From the NCBI GenBank assembly GCA_001464765.1, contig LNDV01000014.1:89584-153583 (forward strand): DNA of 64,000 nt, in the 5' to 3' direction. The stretch is from Betaproteobacteria bacterium Ga0077526. Lineage in GTDB: Bacteria > Pseudomonadota > Gammaproteobacteria > Burkholderiales > Ga0077523. Position 1 is the stretch's first letter. Each line of letters begins with the position of its first letter. Shown here one piece after another: positions 9,055-18,036 of this stretch. The translations under genes were made by a program, and so were the position numbers. Below the pieces are notes generated by a model that saw only the letters and a list, made by a program, of their open reading frames with translations, had not been told where the DNA came from and did no database searches.

Positions 9055-10152
9055 ATGAAACGCAACATCCTGACTGCCGCCATCGGCAGTGCGCTCCTTG
9101 CCTTTGGCATGGGCGCGAACGCGCAAGTCCTGAAAGGTCCGACCGATGATGCCGCGCTGTCCTGGGCGCCCAGCAAGTGGGGCAAGGACGACCGTGCCGG
9201 TTCTGCGAACCACACCAAGAGCACCGCGAACATCGTTCGCGCTCTGAAGACCATCAAGCAGAACAAGTCGCTCACGATCGGCAAGTTCTACCACAAGGAA
9301 GCCCCGGCCTTCGGTCCCCGCAGCTGGAGCATGTACATTCCCGGCACGCCCACCGGCGGTCCCTTCGGCAAGAACGCCCTCGTGTACCACGACGAACTCG
9401 TGATCACGCAGATCGGCCAGATCCAGACCCAGTTCGACGGTCCCGGCCACATCGGCGTCAATACCTCCAAGGGCCCGATGTTCTACAACGGCGTGATCTC
9501 CTGGGACGCCTACGAGCGCGGTGCCGGCGGGCAGGTGATGGGCATGGGTCCCCTCGGTGTGGAGCATGTGGCCGCAAGCGGCTTCGTGTGCCGCCTGGTG
9601 GTGCTCGATGCGGTGGCCTACCGCAAGTCGCAAGGAAAGCTCTCCGCGTCCGAAGAGATGCTCCCGATCCCGAAGAAGCCGGGTGACATCGGCATCATCA
9701 CCGCCGACGACATGAAGGGTATGGTCAAGATGCAAGGCCTCGCCGACATCGGCGCCGGCGACTGCGTCGCGCTTCACACGGGCATGGGCAACACCTGGAG
9801 CAACGATCGCTACAAGACGATGACGACCGAGCAGCGTGCCGCTGCCCGTGCCGCGTTCGCCCAGGGCGAGCCCGGCTTCGGCATCAGCGCGTGCGACATG
9901 ATGGGCAAGGCCGACATCGCGTTGACCATGGGTGACACCTCCGCCAACGACGCGCAGCCCGGCGGTGAGGTCGAAGGCTTTGCCGTACCCTGCCACACGC
10001 ACCTGCAGACCCGTCTCGGCATCTGGAACCTGGAAAACGTGGACACGAAGACCCTGGTCGATGCCAAGGTCTACGAAGGCGCGTTCATCTGGGCCCCGCT
10101 GCGGATAATCGGTGCCACCGGTTCTCCCGGCAACCCGGTCGTGCTGTACTGA
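9055..10152 (+). CDS. Exported cyclase-family (kynurenine-formamidase-like) hydrolase
   Basis: The 365-residue product has a signal peptide ending at A-N-A-Q (about residue 24) and a cyclase-family (PF04199) body. The characteristic metal-binding block appears as Q-F-D-G-P-G-H-I-G at about residue 135, a variant of the H-x-G-T-H-x-D-x-P-x-H motif of formamidases. A late C-H-T-H-L segment (about residue 322) would supply further ligands. Relatives hydrolyse amides, lactones or cyclic ketones with a metal. The gene stands alone, with a strong ribosome site and a terminator just after it, which suggests an independently controlled, well expressed product. The substrate is unknown. Confidence 0.85.
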   Translation: MKRNILTAAIGSALLAFGMGANAQVLKGPTDDAALSWAPSKWGKDDRAGSANHTKSTANIVRALKTIKQNKSLTIGKFYHKEAPAFGPRSWSMYIPGTPTGGPFGKNALVYHDELVITQIGQIQTQFDGPGHIGVNTSKGPMFYNGVISWDAYERGAGGQVMGMGPLGVEHVAASGFVCRLVVLDAVAYRKSQGKLSASEEMLPIPKKPGDIGIITADDMKGMVKMQGLADIGAGDCVALHTGMGNTWSNDRYKTMTTEQRAAARAAFAQGEPGFGISACDMMGKADIALTMGDTSANDAQPGGEVEGFAVPCHTHLQTRLGIWNLENVDTKTLVDAKVYEGAFIWAPLRIIGATGSPGNPVVLY

Positions 10153-10170
10153 TCGGCGCAGTCGCTTCAT

Positions 10171-10200
10171 GAAAAACGGCCCTTCGGGGCCGTTTTTTTT
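10171..10200 (+). terminator. Rho-independent terminator of the cyclase gene
   Basis: A GC-rich stem (ACGGCCC paired with GGGCCGT, loop around TTC) is followed by eight T residues and preceded by five A residues. It starts 19 bases after the cyclase stop codon. The A-run on the other side lets it also terminate transcription arriving from the right, although the leftward oligopeptidase gene ends at 10217, very close by. Confidence 0.92.
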
Positions 10201-10216
10201 GCACTGCCACCGGCGT

Positions 10217-12271
10217 TCAGCGGGTGATGCCGACCACGCCCAGCACGAACGCGTAGGTGAAGGCGATTTCCTTCAGGTAGTCGTAGCGCCCCGATGCTCC
10301 GCCGTGGCCGGCTTCCATGTTGATCTTCATCAGCAGCGGGTTGCCGTCCGTCTTGGTGGCGCGAAGGCGCGCCACGTACTTCGCGGGCTCCCAATACATC
10401 ACCTGGCTGTCATTGAGGGAGGTCTCCACGAGCATCGCCGGATAGTCCTGGGCGTGGATGTTGTCGTACGGCGAGTAGGACTTGATGTACGCGTAGGCCT
10501 CCGGTTCGTTCGGATTGCCCCACTCCTCGTACTCGCCGGTGGTGAGCGGCAGCGTGTCATCGAGCATGGTGTTGACCACGTCCACGAACGGCACCTGCGA
10601 CACCACAGCGCGGAAGAGTTCCGGCCGGGCATTGACCACAGCCCCCATCAGCAGGCCGCCGGCGCTGCCGCCTTCGATCACGAGTCGGTCGGGCGCGGTG
10701 TCGCCGCGAACGATCAGGTGCTCCGCGCACGCGATGAAGTCCTCGAAGCTGTTCTTCTTCTGCATCATCCTGCCTTCGTCGTGCCAGCGCTTGCCCATCT
10801 CGCCGCCCCCGCGCACATGCGCAAGAGCGACGGTCATGCCGCGGTCGAGAAGCGCGAGCCGCGCGGACGAGAAGCCGACCATCTCCGGGTACCCGTAGGC
10901 GCCGTAGCCCGAGAGCAGCATCGGCCGTGGCGCCTTGGGGCCCGGCTGCCGCCGGTACACCATCGACACGGGAATCTCCGTGCCGTCGGCGGCTTTCGCG
11001 TAGGTGAGTTCCGCCTCGTACAGGGACGCGTCGTATCCGCCCAGCACCTCGAACTGCTTGCGCAGCGTGCGTTCACGCGTGTTCATGTCGTAGTCGAACA
11101 CCGAATCGGGTGTCACGAAGGACTCGTACGCGAAGCGGAAGATGTCCGTGTCGAACTCGGCGTTGGCGGCGGCGAACGCGCTGAAAGCGGGTTCCGGAAA
11201 GGTGATCTCGTGGGTATCGCCGTCCGCGAAGCGAACCACGCTCATCCGCGGGAATCCGCCGCGCCGCTCGTGCAGGATATAGTGCCGCGCAAACACGTCG
11301 ACGCCTTCCAGCATCGTGTCCTCGCGGTGGGGTACCAGTTCCTCCCAGCGCGGCGGGGCGAGATCGTCGAGCGGCGTACGCACCAGCCGGAAGTTGCGGC
11401 CGCGATCGTTCGTCACGATGTAGAAATGCCCGCCGTGGTGATCCGCGTAGTACTCGTGGTCCTGGCGACGGGCGAGCATCAGCACCGGTTCCGCGAACGG
11501 GTCCGCGGCCGGGATGAAGCGCACCTCCGACGTGGTGGCGCTGTGCGAGGTAACGAACACATAGCCCAGGCTGCGGGACAGATCCAGGCCGACGGAAAAT
11601 CGGGCGTCCGTCTCCTCGTGCAGCAGGGTGTGCTCGTCGCTGCCCAGCCGATGGCGCCACACGCGACTGGCGCGCTTGGTCTCGTCCTCGGTCACGTAGA
11701 ACAGGACTTGGCTGTCCGCCGACCATGCGACGGAGCGCGCCTTGGGAATCTGGAGGGCGGCCACCGTCCCGTCCGCGAGATTCTTCACACGGAGCGTGTA
11801 CTCGCGAAACCCGGTGAAGTCGGTGGAGAACGCCAGCAGGTCCCCGCTCGGACTCACGTCGAAAGCGCCCAGACCGAGGTAGGGCTGTCCCCGCGCGAGC
11901 ACGTTGAGATCCAGGATGATCCGCTCCGGCGCCTCCAGAGAGCCCTGCTTGCGGCAGTAGATCGGATACTGCCGGCCCTTCACCGTCCGGGAGTAGTAGT
12001 ACCAGGCGCCGTCCCGGTACGGCACGCCCATGTCCGTCTCCTTGATGCGCGCCACCATCTCGGTATAGAGCGCCTTCTGGAGCGGCAGGCTCGGCCGCAT
12101 CATGGCCTGCGTGTAGTGGTTCTCCGCGTTCAGGTGGGCGATGACCTCCGGGTCCTCCTTGTCGCGCAGCCAGTGATAGTCGTCCACCCGCCGGTCGCCG
12201 TGAGTCTCGGCGATGTGCGGGCGGACGGCGGCCAGCGGCGGGACGGGAATGCGCTTGGGGCTCTTGGACAT
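10217..12271 (-). CDS. ptrB: Oligopeptidase B (S9 family prolyl-oligopeptidase type)
   Basis: The 684-residue protein matches the length of protease II, a cytosolic serine peptidase that cuts short peptides after lysine or arginine. An N-terminal beta-propeller (about 70-410) carries the Y-Y-S-R-T segment and blade repeats. The catalytic domain has the nucleophile in G-G-S-A-G-G (about residue 533) and the catalytic histidine in E-A-G-H-G-G (about residue 657). The start at 12271 begins the conserved N-terminus; the frame runs 96 codons further upstream but encodes low-complexity sequence. There is no signal peptide. It is a single gene facing the DUF3460 gene. Confidence 0.93.
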   Translation of the reverse strand: MSKSPKRIPVPPLAAVRPHIAETHGDRRVDDYHWLRDKEDPEVIAHLNAENHYTQAMMRPSLPLQKALYTEMVARIKETDMGVPYRDGAWYYYSRTVKGRQYPIYCRKQGSLEAPERIILDLNVLARGQPYLGLGAFDVSPSGDLLAFSTDFTGFREYTLRVKNLADGTVAALQIPKARSVAWSADSQVLFYVTEDETKRASRVWRHRLGSDEHTLLHEETDARFSVGLDLSRSLGYVFVTSHSATTSEVRFIPAADPFAEPVLMLARRQDHEYYADHHGGHFYIVTNDRGRNFRLVRTPLDDLAPPRWEELVPHREDTMLEGVDVFARHYILHERRGGFPRMSVVRFADGDTHEITFPEPAFSAFAAANAEFDTDIFRFAYESFVTPDSVFDYDMNTRERTLRKQFEVLGGYDASLYEAELTYAKAADGTEIPVSMVYRRQPGPKAPRPMLLSGYGAYGYPEMVGFSSARLALLDRGMTVALAHVRGGGEMGKRWHDEGRMMQKKNSFEDFIACAEHLIVRGDTAPDRLVIEGGSAGGLLMGAVVNARPELFRAVVSQVPFVDVVNTMLDDTLPLTTGEYEEWGNPNEPEAYAYIKSYSPYDNIHAQDYPAMLVETSLNDSQVMYWEPAKYVARLRATKTDGNPLLMKINMEAGHGGASGRYDYLKEIAFTYAFVLGVVGITR

Positions 12272-12591
12272 GGGGCTCCTGAATGGGCGGTTGGGACGTG
12301 TCTGATCGGAAGGTGCGGATCGCCGTGCGCGGCAAGTCGCGAGTCTCGCAGAAGTCGGACCGCTTGATGAGACCCGCTGCGATGCGAATCGGCCATCAAC
12401 GGAATCGGCCCTGCGGGCGTTGGGGACGAAGGGTCGAGGACCTTCGCCGGGTGCAGAATCCGGCGTGGCGACCGTTACCGTGGGAGAGCGCCGCGCGTCG
12501 GCCGCACTCCATCCCGGAAAGCGGTGACTCGCGCGCGCCTGCGCGCTACAATCGAGCACCTTTTTGTCATAGTTTTCAGAGCCCTAGTCCC

Positions 12592-12783
12592 ATGGAAAAG
12601 TACGAGTCGGAAACCACCCTGTTCCTGCGGCAGTTTCTTCGCGAACACCCGGAGGTCGTCGACAAGCAGAAGAAGGCGCGGGCCACCTGGTGGGATCGTC
12701 CCTACGACGCGGAGCAGCGCGAGGCGTTCGAAGAGGCCAAGGTCCCCAAGAAGCCCTATGAGTACTACAGCAGCAATCGCTGA
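12592..12783 (+). CDS. DUF3460 family small protein
   Basis: This 63-residue protein begins M-E-K-Y-E-S-E and has the F-L-R-Q-F-L and T-W-W-D-R-P segments typical of DUF3460, a family found almost only in Betaproteobacteria. Its role is unknown. The protein is short, charged and soluble, with no membrane segment or cysteine. The ATG at 12592 is the only sensible start, since upstream codons in frame belong to the divergent leader. It supports the taxonomic reading of the window. Confidence 0.85.
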   Translation: MEKYESETTLFLRQFLREHPEVVDKQKKARATWWDRPYDAEQREAFEEAKVPKKPYEYYSSNR

Positions 12784-12866
12784 GACGAGCTGAAACCGGA
12801 CGATCGGCGGGCGGACGATCCCTTCGACGGACGCGCTCCCGACACTCCCCTGAGGAGGACCAACGC

Positions 12867-14330
12867 ATGAAGACCCGACTTGCCGCAGCGGTCCTGGCCG
12901 CCTTGTTCGCGCTCCCTGCCCAGGCGGACTGGGTCGAGGCCGTGAACGCCTACAACGCCGGCGACTACGCGACCGCCGCCCGCGAGTTCCGTCCCTTCGC
13001 CGAGAACGGCCAGGCGCAGGCGCAGTACATCCTCGGCTGGATCTACCAGAACGGCGAAGGCGTTCCGCAGGACTACGCGGAGTCCGCCAAGTGGTATCAG
13101 CTCGCCGCGAAGGCCGACAACGTCGACGCCCAGTACGCGCTGGGCTCGTATTACATGTCCGGCGCCGGCGTCCCGCGGGACGACGCCCTGGCGGTTCAGT
13201 GGTTCCGCAAGGCCGCCGAGCGCGGCAAGGCTGGCGCCCAGTACCTGCTCGGGTACCTCGTGTCCCGGGGCGAAGGCGCCGCCAAGAACGAGACCGAAGG
13301 CGCCCAGTGGTATTTCAAGGCCGCCGAGCAGGGCTATCCCGAGGCCCAGTACGCCTACGGTCTGGCGCTCGGCACCGGCAACGGCGTCGCGAAGGACGAA
13401 CCCGAATCCAACGTGTGGCTGCGAAAGGCTGCGGAGCAGGGTCAGGTGGACGCCGCCTACCTGCTGGGGTGGAATTTCGAACAGGGCGTCGGGACTCTGC
13501 CCGACTACGCCGAATCCGCGAAGTGGTACCAGAAGGCCGCGCAGGCCAACAACGTGGAGGCTCAGTATCATCTCGCCACACTGATGCGGGACGGGCGCGG
13601 CGTCGCGAAGGACGAGGACGGCGCAGACAAGCTCTTCCGGCAGGCGGCCGTGGCGGGGCAGGCTTCGATCCCGGTGGCGATCGACGAATACCTGAAGGCG
13701 GGCAAGTTCGAGCGCGCGTTCGCCCTCGCGGATGTCTGGCTCGAAAAGCGGCCCGGTGATCTTCAGCTGCTGACGCTTCTGGGCGTCACGGCGGCCAACG
13801 AGGCCAGAACGGATCCAACCAGATTCTCGGCGCCCGCGACCGGCTACGGCGACAAGGCCATCGCCCTGATCGAAGGCAACCGCCGGCCTGAGGGCATGAG
13901 CGATACGGAATGGTCCGAGTACCAGACGAAGTGGCTGCCGCAGTTGTACCTGCGCCTCGGAGCGATGTCCCAGAAGGCGGGCAGACTCGACGACGCGCGG
14001 GGACGACTGGAGAAGGTGACGCAGGTGGCTCCGAAGGACCCTTACGGGTGGTACCTGCTGGGGCAGACGCACTTCGCAGAGTATGAGCGCATCAACGTCG
14101 AGTCGAAGGGGCTCGAAGGGGCTGCGAAAAGCGAGGCCGTCGCCAAGGCGTTCGGCAAGCTCGACAAGGTCATCGAGTACTACGCCCGGGCGGTGGGCCT
14201 CACGGAGGGCCGGGACGATCTGGCGGAAATGCGCGCGCCGCTGCTCCAGGACCTGCGGGGCATCTATGAATTCCGCACCGGATCCCGCAGCGGCTTCGAC
14301 GACCTGCTGACACGCTACCGCACGAACTGA
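12867..14330 (+). CDS. Exported SEL1-repeat (TPR-like) protein
   Basis: The 487-residue protein has a signal peptide ending near A-Q-A-D (about residue 20). About seven SEL1 repeats follow (residues 25-275), each with A-x-Y-x-L-G, a G-x-G-V turn and W-x-x-K-A-A. The C-terminal 200 residues look like ordinary TPR helices. Such proteins are periplasmic scaffolds for protein complexes or envelope signalling. The start has GAGGAGG upstream. It is alone on its strand. Its partner is not evident. Confidence 0.85.
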   Translation: MKTRLAAAVLAALFALPAQADWVEAVNAYNAGDYATAAREFRPFAENGQAQAQYILGWIYQNGEGVPQDYAESAKWYQLAAKADNVDAQYALGSYYMSGAGVPRDDALAVQWFRKAAERGKAGAQYLLGYLVSRGEGAAKNETEGAQWYFKAAEQGYPEAQYAYGLALGTGNGVAKDEPESNVWLRKAAEQGQVDAAYLLGWNFEQGVGTLPDYAESAKWYQKAAQANNVEAQYHLATLMRDGRGVAKDEDGADKLFRQAAVAGQASIPVAIDEYLKAGKFERAFALADVWLEKRPGDLQLLTLLGVTAANEARTDPTRFSAPATGYGDKAIALIEGNRRPEGMSDTEWSEYQTKWLPQLYLRLGAMSQKAGRLDDARGRLEKVTQVAPKDPYGWYLLGQTHFAEYERINVESKGLEGAAKSEAVAKAFGKLDKVIEYYARAVGLTEGRDDLAEMRAPLLQDLRGIYEFRTGSRSGFDDLLTRYRTN

Positions 14331-14345
14331 CCTACCCCCTTCGCA

Positions 14346-14364
14346 CCGGGCCTCACTGGCCCGG
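14346..14364. terminator. Possible bidirectional terminator hairpin
   Basis: A perfect 7-base stem CCGGGCC / GGCCCGG with a 5-base loop lies between the convergent SEL1-repeat gene and the exported protein gene, overlapping the latter's stop codon. It has no T-tract on either side, so it is a weak or Rho-assisted terminator at best. Confidence 0.4.
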
Positions 14365-14931
14365 CGTGATTTCCAGGTCGATGGCGAACACTGCCTTGCG
14401 GTTGGTGTACTTGCCGCAGTCGAGCGTCAGGGAATACCGTGGCGTGCTCCAGTTGCGCGTGCGGTGCTGGATGCCCTCCTCCACATGCGTGTCGAACTTG
14501 CCCGGTTCGCCGTACCGCTCGACCAGCGTATCCAGCACCCGGCGGCAAGTGGGATAGCGGCGCTCCATCTGTTCGGGTTTCTTGCCCAAACCCACACGCT
14601 CGAACGACAGGATCCAGCGGCGAACCTTGCCCTTGTCCATGGAGATGCTGACGGCCGTCACGTCGGCGCGCGAGTCGTCCGGCGCGAGCTTGATGATGTA
14701 GAGCCCCTCGCCTTCCCTCAGCCAGAGATCGAACCGGCCGTCGTCCTCCTCGGGGCGGGCGATGCTGCCGGACCCCCTCTGCCAGAACTCGTGCTTGGAG
14801 GCGGGGAAGCGCTCCCTGAGGCTCTGCGGGTCCACGCCCGAGCCGAGCCCGGCGAATTCGAAGGCCGAAGCCGCGGAACCGACGGCCCCGAGCCACCCGA
14901 TGCAAACAATGCGTGCCAACGTCCTGATCAT
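14353..14931 (-). CDS. Exported protein of unknown function
   Basis: The 192-residue product has a signal peptide (M-I-R-T-L-A-R..., cleavage near A-S-A-F, about residue 24). The mature domain contains two cysteines (Y-P-T-C-R-R and L-D-C-G-K) and several charged beta-rich segments, with no family I recognise. The start at 14931 is chosen because it begins the signal sequence; a codon at 14958 would add nine residues. It is convergent with the SEL1-repeat gene and divergent from yedK. Confidence 0.6.
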   Translation of the reverse strand: MIRTLARIVCIGWLGAVGSAASAFEFAGLGSGVDPQSLRERFPASKHEFWQRGSGSIARPEEDDGRFDLWLREGEGLYIIKLAPDDSRADVTAVSISMDKGKVRRWILSFERVGLGKKPEQMERRYPTCRRVLDTLVERYGEPGKFDTHVEEGIQHRTRNWSTPRYSLTLDCGKYTNRKAVFAIDLEITPGQ

Positions 14932-14990
14932 GTCGCTTAGTCTGGTCCCTGAAGTCACGTTACGGAAAACCGCGGTCCTATAATCGGTGC

Positions 14991-15674
14991 ATGTGCGGCC
15001 GCTATGCCTTGAACGAGAACGCCCGGGAACTTGCCGACCACTTCCGGCTGATCGCCCTTCCCGAAATCGCCCCCCGGTTCAACATTGCGCCGGGGTCCGC
15101 AGTGCCCTGCATCATCGCGTCGGCGGACGGCCCGGCCATGATGCCGATGGCGTGGGGCCTGCAGCCCGCCTGGACACACCGCGAGGGCGCCCCGGACTAT
15201 CCCAAGCCCATCAACGCCCGGGCGGAGACCGTCTCGGAGCGGCCGATGTTTCGCGAGGCCTTCCGACGCCGACGCTGCATTCTGCCAGCTTCCGGGTTCT
15301 ATGAATGGTTCCGACCGCCCTCGGGACCGAAACAACCCTTCTTCATTCGCCCCGCCAACGAACCGGTGTTCGCGATGGCCGGTCTGTTCGAGACCGGCCG
15401 CGACGGCGGATCGGGGAGCTGCTGTATCCTCACGGTGGCGGGCAATGCCGTGATGTCACCGATTCACGACCGCATGCCCGTGATGCTACCGCGCGATGCC
15501 TTCGATCGCTGGCTCGACAGCGCGACGGAGGCCGAAAGCCTGAAGTCGCTGCTGTGTAGTGCGCCTCCTGAGTGGACCGTCGCGTACCGGGTGAGCCCGA
15601 AGGTCAACAACGCGCGGAACGACACCCCCGATCTGATGGAACCGATCGATCCGCCGCCCCTGTCCGAGAACTGA
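14991..15674 (+). CDS. yedK: SOS response-associated peptidase (YedK/HMCES, abasic-site DNA-protein crosslinker)
   Basis: The 227-residue product begins M-C-G-R-Y, so the catalytic Cys2 is in place after removal of methionine. The conserved asparagine (N-A-R-A-E), glutamate (F-Y-E-W-F) and histidine (P-I-H-D-R-M-P) complete the active site. The family forms a stable thiazolidine link with abasic sites in single-stranded DNA and so protects them from breakage. There is no classic LexA box in the short upstream region by eye. It heads a rightward run with the isomerase, cupin and flavin oxidoreductase, but these look functionally unrelated. Confidence 0.92.
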   Translation: MCGRYALNENARELADHFRLIALPEIAPRFNIAPGSAVPCIIASADGPAMMPMAWGLQPAWTHREGAPDYPKPINARAETVSERPMFREAFRRRRCILPASGFYEWFRPPSGPKQPFFIRPANEPVFAMAGLFETGRDGGSGSCCILTVAGNAVMSPIHDRMPVMLPRDAFDRWLDSATEAESLKSLLCSAPPEWTVAYRVSPKVNNARNDTPDLMEPIDPPPLSEN

Positions 15675-15686
15675 GGACCCATTGCC

Positions 15687-16286
15687 ATGAAATCCGTCGA
15701 CTACTACTTCTCACCCGTCTCCCCGTGGACCTATCTCGGCCATGCGCGGCTGCGTGAGATCGCGCGCCGACACGGCGCCACCATCGCCGTCAAGCCCGTG
15801 GACTATGGTCGCGTCTTTCCGGTGTCCGGCGGATTGCCGCTCAAGCAGCGCGCACCACAGCGCCAGGCCTATCGCATGGTGGAACTGCGCCGCTGGCGCG
15901 AGTTCCTGAGCGTGCCGATCCAACTGGAGCCCAAGTTCTTTCCGGTGAGCGCGGACCTCGCCGCGAAGACGATCATAGCCGCCGCGCCCTCGGGCGCGGA
16001 GAAGCAGCTGGATCTCGCGCACGGCATCATGCGCGCGTGCTGGGAGGAGGATCGCGACATCTCCCAGGGCGCAACGCTAGAGGCCGTGGCTTCCGCCTGC
16101 GGTCTCGACGGGACGGCTCTCGTGGCCGCGGCAGCACAGGCCGGCGCTCAGGCGGAGTATGACCGGCTCACACAGGAAGCCGTCGAACGGCAGGTCTTCG
16201 GCGCCCCGACCTACGTCGTGGCCGGCGAACCGTTCTGGGGGCAGGACCGGCTCGACTTCGTCGACCGCGCCCTGGGCAGAGCGTGA
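15687..16286 (+). CDS. 2-hydroxychromene-2-carboxylate isomerase family (DsbA-like) protein
   Basis: The 199-residue product opens with Y-F-S-P-V-S-P-W-T-Y, the glutathione-binding start of the kappa-GST/NahD fold, with serine where thioredoxins have cysteine. A late F-G-A-P-T-Y-V-V motif carries the cis-proline. NahD-type enzymes isomerise 2-hydroxychromene-2-carboxylate in naphthalene degradation, but most genomic members have unknown substrates, and no ring-cleavage genes are nearby. It is 12 bases after yedK, and its stop overlaps the next start (TGATG). Confidence 0.87.
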   Translation: MKSVDYYFSPVSPWTYLGHARLREIARRHGATIAVKPVDYGRVFPVSGGLPLKQRAPQRQAYRMVELRRWREFLSVPIQLEPKFFPVSADLAAKTIIAAAPSGAEKQLDLAHGIMRACWEEDRDISQGATLEAVASACGLDGTALVAAAAQAGAQAEYDRLTQEAVERQVFGAPTYVVAGEPFWGQDRLDFVDRALGRA

Positions 16287-16960
16287 TGCTCGGACGGAAG
16301 GCCGCGCTGGCGGCCGCGCTGGCTGCGCTGGCGTCCGGCGCGATCAGTGCGGAGGATCCGATGCCGATCGAAAAGGAACCGCGCCACCGTCTCGCCTTCG
16401 AGAACACGCGCGTGCGCTTCTTCGACGTGCAGCTGCCACCCGGCTACCGCAGCACGATGCACATCCACCACCACGACGGCGTGTTCGTGAACATCTCGCC
16501 GTCCGAGACCGAAGCCGAGGACTGGGGCAAGGCTCCCGTGAGACGTCCGCCGCGTACCCCGGGCGAGTCCTATTTCATCGGCTACTCCAAGACGCCCAAG
16601 GCCCATCGCGTCAGCAATGTCGGCAAGACCGAATACCGTGTGACCGACACGGAGATTCTCCAGGGCTGCGGCGGCCGTCCGCTCGACGACAGCGCCCGGG
16701 CCGGCCCGCTGCTGGTGGACAACGATCGCGTGCGAGTGAGCCAGATCGAACTCGCGCCCGGGGCTTCGACCACACTGCACGGCCCCTGCGGCATGCTCGT
16801 GCTGGTGAGCGCCGGCATGGCGCAGTTCGACATGCCGGGCGGCGTCGAGCGCGTGAATTTCGGGCCTGCCGGTTTCAAATGGCGCGACGGCATGACGCCA
16901 GTCACCTTCACCAACGTCGGCACCGATCGTCTGCACGCCGTCGACGTCCTGGTCAAGTGA
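16286..16960 (+). CDS. Exported cupin-like protein
   Basis: The product is about 225 residues with a short hydrophobic leader ending near I-S-A-E. Two cupin-like halves are suggested: the first has H-I-H-H-H-D-G (about residues 60-66), which is a metal site, and the second has S-T-T-L-H-G-P without the full histidine set. This resembles periplasmic bicupins, but no catalytic role can be assigned. The ATG at 16286 overlaps the upstream TGA; a GTG one codon earlier is possible. The next gene follows after four bases. Confidence 0.68.
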   Translation: MLGRKAALAAALAALASGAISAEDPMPIEKEPRHRLAFENTRVRFFDVQLPPGYRSTMHIHHHDGVFVNISPSETEAEDWGKAPVRRPPRTPGESYFIGYSKTPKAHRVSNVGKTEYRVTDTEILQGCGGRPLDDSARAGPLLVDNDRVRVSQIELAPGASTTLHGPCGMLVLVSAGMAQFDMPGGVERVNFGPAGFKWRDGMTPVTFTNVGTDRLHAVDVLVK

Positions 16961-16964
16961 TCCG

Positions 16965-17969
16965 ATGCGCTGGTCCGTTCTCGATCAGTCGCCGGTGATC
17001 GCCGGGGGCGAACCCGCGGAAGCCGTCCGGCAGACCGTGCTGCTCGCGCGGGAGGTGGAGGCGATGGGTTACCACCGTTTCTGGATGGCCGAGCACCATA
17101 GTTCCCGCGCACTCGCCGACCCCTGCCCGGAAATCCTGCTCACACACGTCGCGTCGGTAACCTCGAAGCTGCGCGTCGGCACGGGTGGCGTGCTGCTCCC
17201 CTACTACAGTCCGCTCAAGGTCGCGGAGGTGTTCCGCATGCTTGAGGCACTCTTCCCCGGACGCGTGGATCTGGGCATCGGTCGCGCGCCAGGTTCGGAC
17301 GGACTCACCGCACAGGTGCTGTCCGGCGGGGCGTTCTACGACTTCGACCAGTTCCCCGTGCACGTGCGTGAGACCGTCCAGTTCCTGGATGACGCGCTGC
17401 CGGCAGACCATCCCTACGCGCGTGTGAAGGCGATGCCTTCGGGCCCCGCCGCACCGGAGGTGTGGCTGCTCGGATCCTCCGACTACAGCGCCACGCTCGC
17501 GGCCTATCTGGGCCTTCGGTTCGCGTTCGCGCATTTCATCAACGCGAGCGGCGGGGACGAGGTGAGCCGCGCCTTCCGTGCGGGATTCCGCCCCTCCACG
17601 CGGGAGGCCTCCCCCGTCTCCATGCTCACGGTGTTCGCGCTCTGCGCACCGACCACGGAACAGGCCGAACGACTCGCTTCCTCCATCGATCTGCGCCGGC
17701 TGCTCATGGCCCGGGGCGGTGACGAGCCGGTGGCGACGATGGAAGAGGCCGAGGCCTACCCCTACACGCGCGAGGACCGCGAGATCATCCGGCGCGAGCG
17801 TTCGAGGGCGATCATCGGCACGCCCGCGGACGTTCGCGATCGTATCCTTGCCCTCGCGGGGGCCTTCGCGGCGGATGAGGTGATGGTGCTCACGATCACG
17901 GGGGACTACGCCTCGCGTCTGCGCTCCTACGAACTGCTCGCCGCAGCCGCAACGCCCGGCATGCACTGA
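16965..17969 (+). CDS. Luciferase-like monooxygenase (LLM class) flavin-dependent oxidoreductase
   Basis: The 334-residue TIM-barrel protein has the usual F-W-M-A-E-H-H segment near residue 40 and R-V-G-T-G-G-V-L-L (about residue 70), both typical of bacterial LLM enzymes of the MsnO8/YhbW group. The family uses reduced FMN or F420, but betaproteobacterial members use FMN. Substrates are diverse (alkanes, sulfonates, amines). It starts four bases after the cupin gene, so the isomerase, cupin and oxidoreductase are probably co-transcribed. Confidence 0.9.
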   Translation: MRWSVLDQSPVIAGGEPAEAVRQTVLLAREVEAMGYHRFWMAEHHSSRALADPCPEILLTHVASVTSKLRVGTGGVLLPYYSPLKVAEVFRMLEALFPGRVDLGIGRAPGSDGLTAQVLSGGAFYDFDQFPVHVRETVQFLDDALPADHPYARVKAMPSGPAAPEVWLLGSSDYSATLAAYLGLRFAFAHFINASGGDEVSRAFRAGFRPSTREASPVSMLTVFALCAPTTEQAERLASSIDLRRLLMARGGDEPVATMEEAEAYPYTREDREIIRRERSRAIIGTPADVRDRILALAGAFAADEVMVLTITGDYASRLRSYELLAAAATPGMH

Positions 17970-18036
17970 TGCGTCGTTCCGGACACTCGCGCACCGCCAT
18001 CGGAGACGCGGACACCCTGGACGTGGTGTTCTCCCT

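Noticed and set aside
10112..12367. A 751-codon frame antisense to oligopeptidase B
   Set aside because: The opposite strand has a complete catalytic protein with a full active site.
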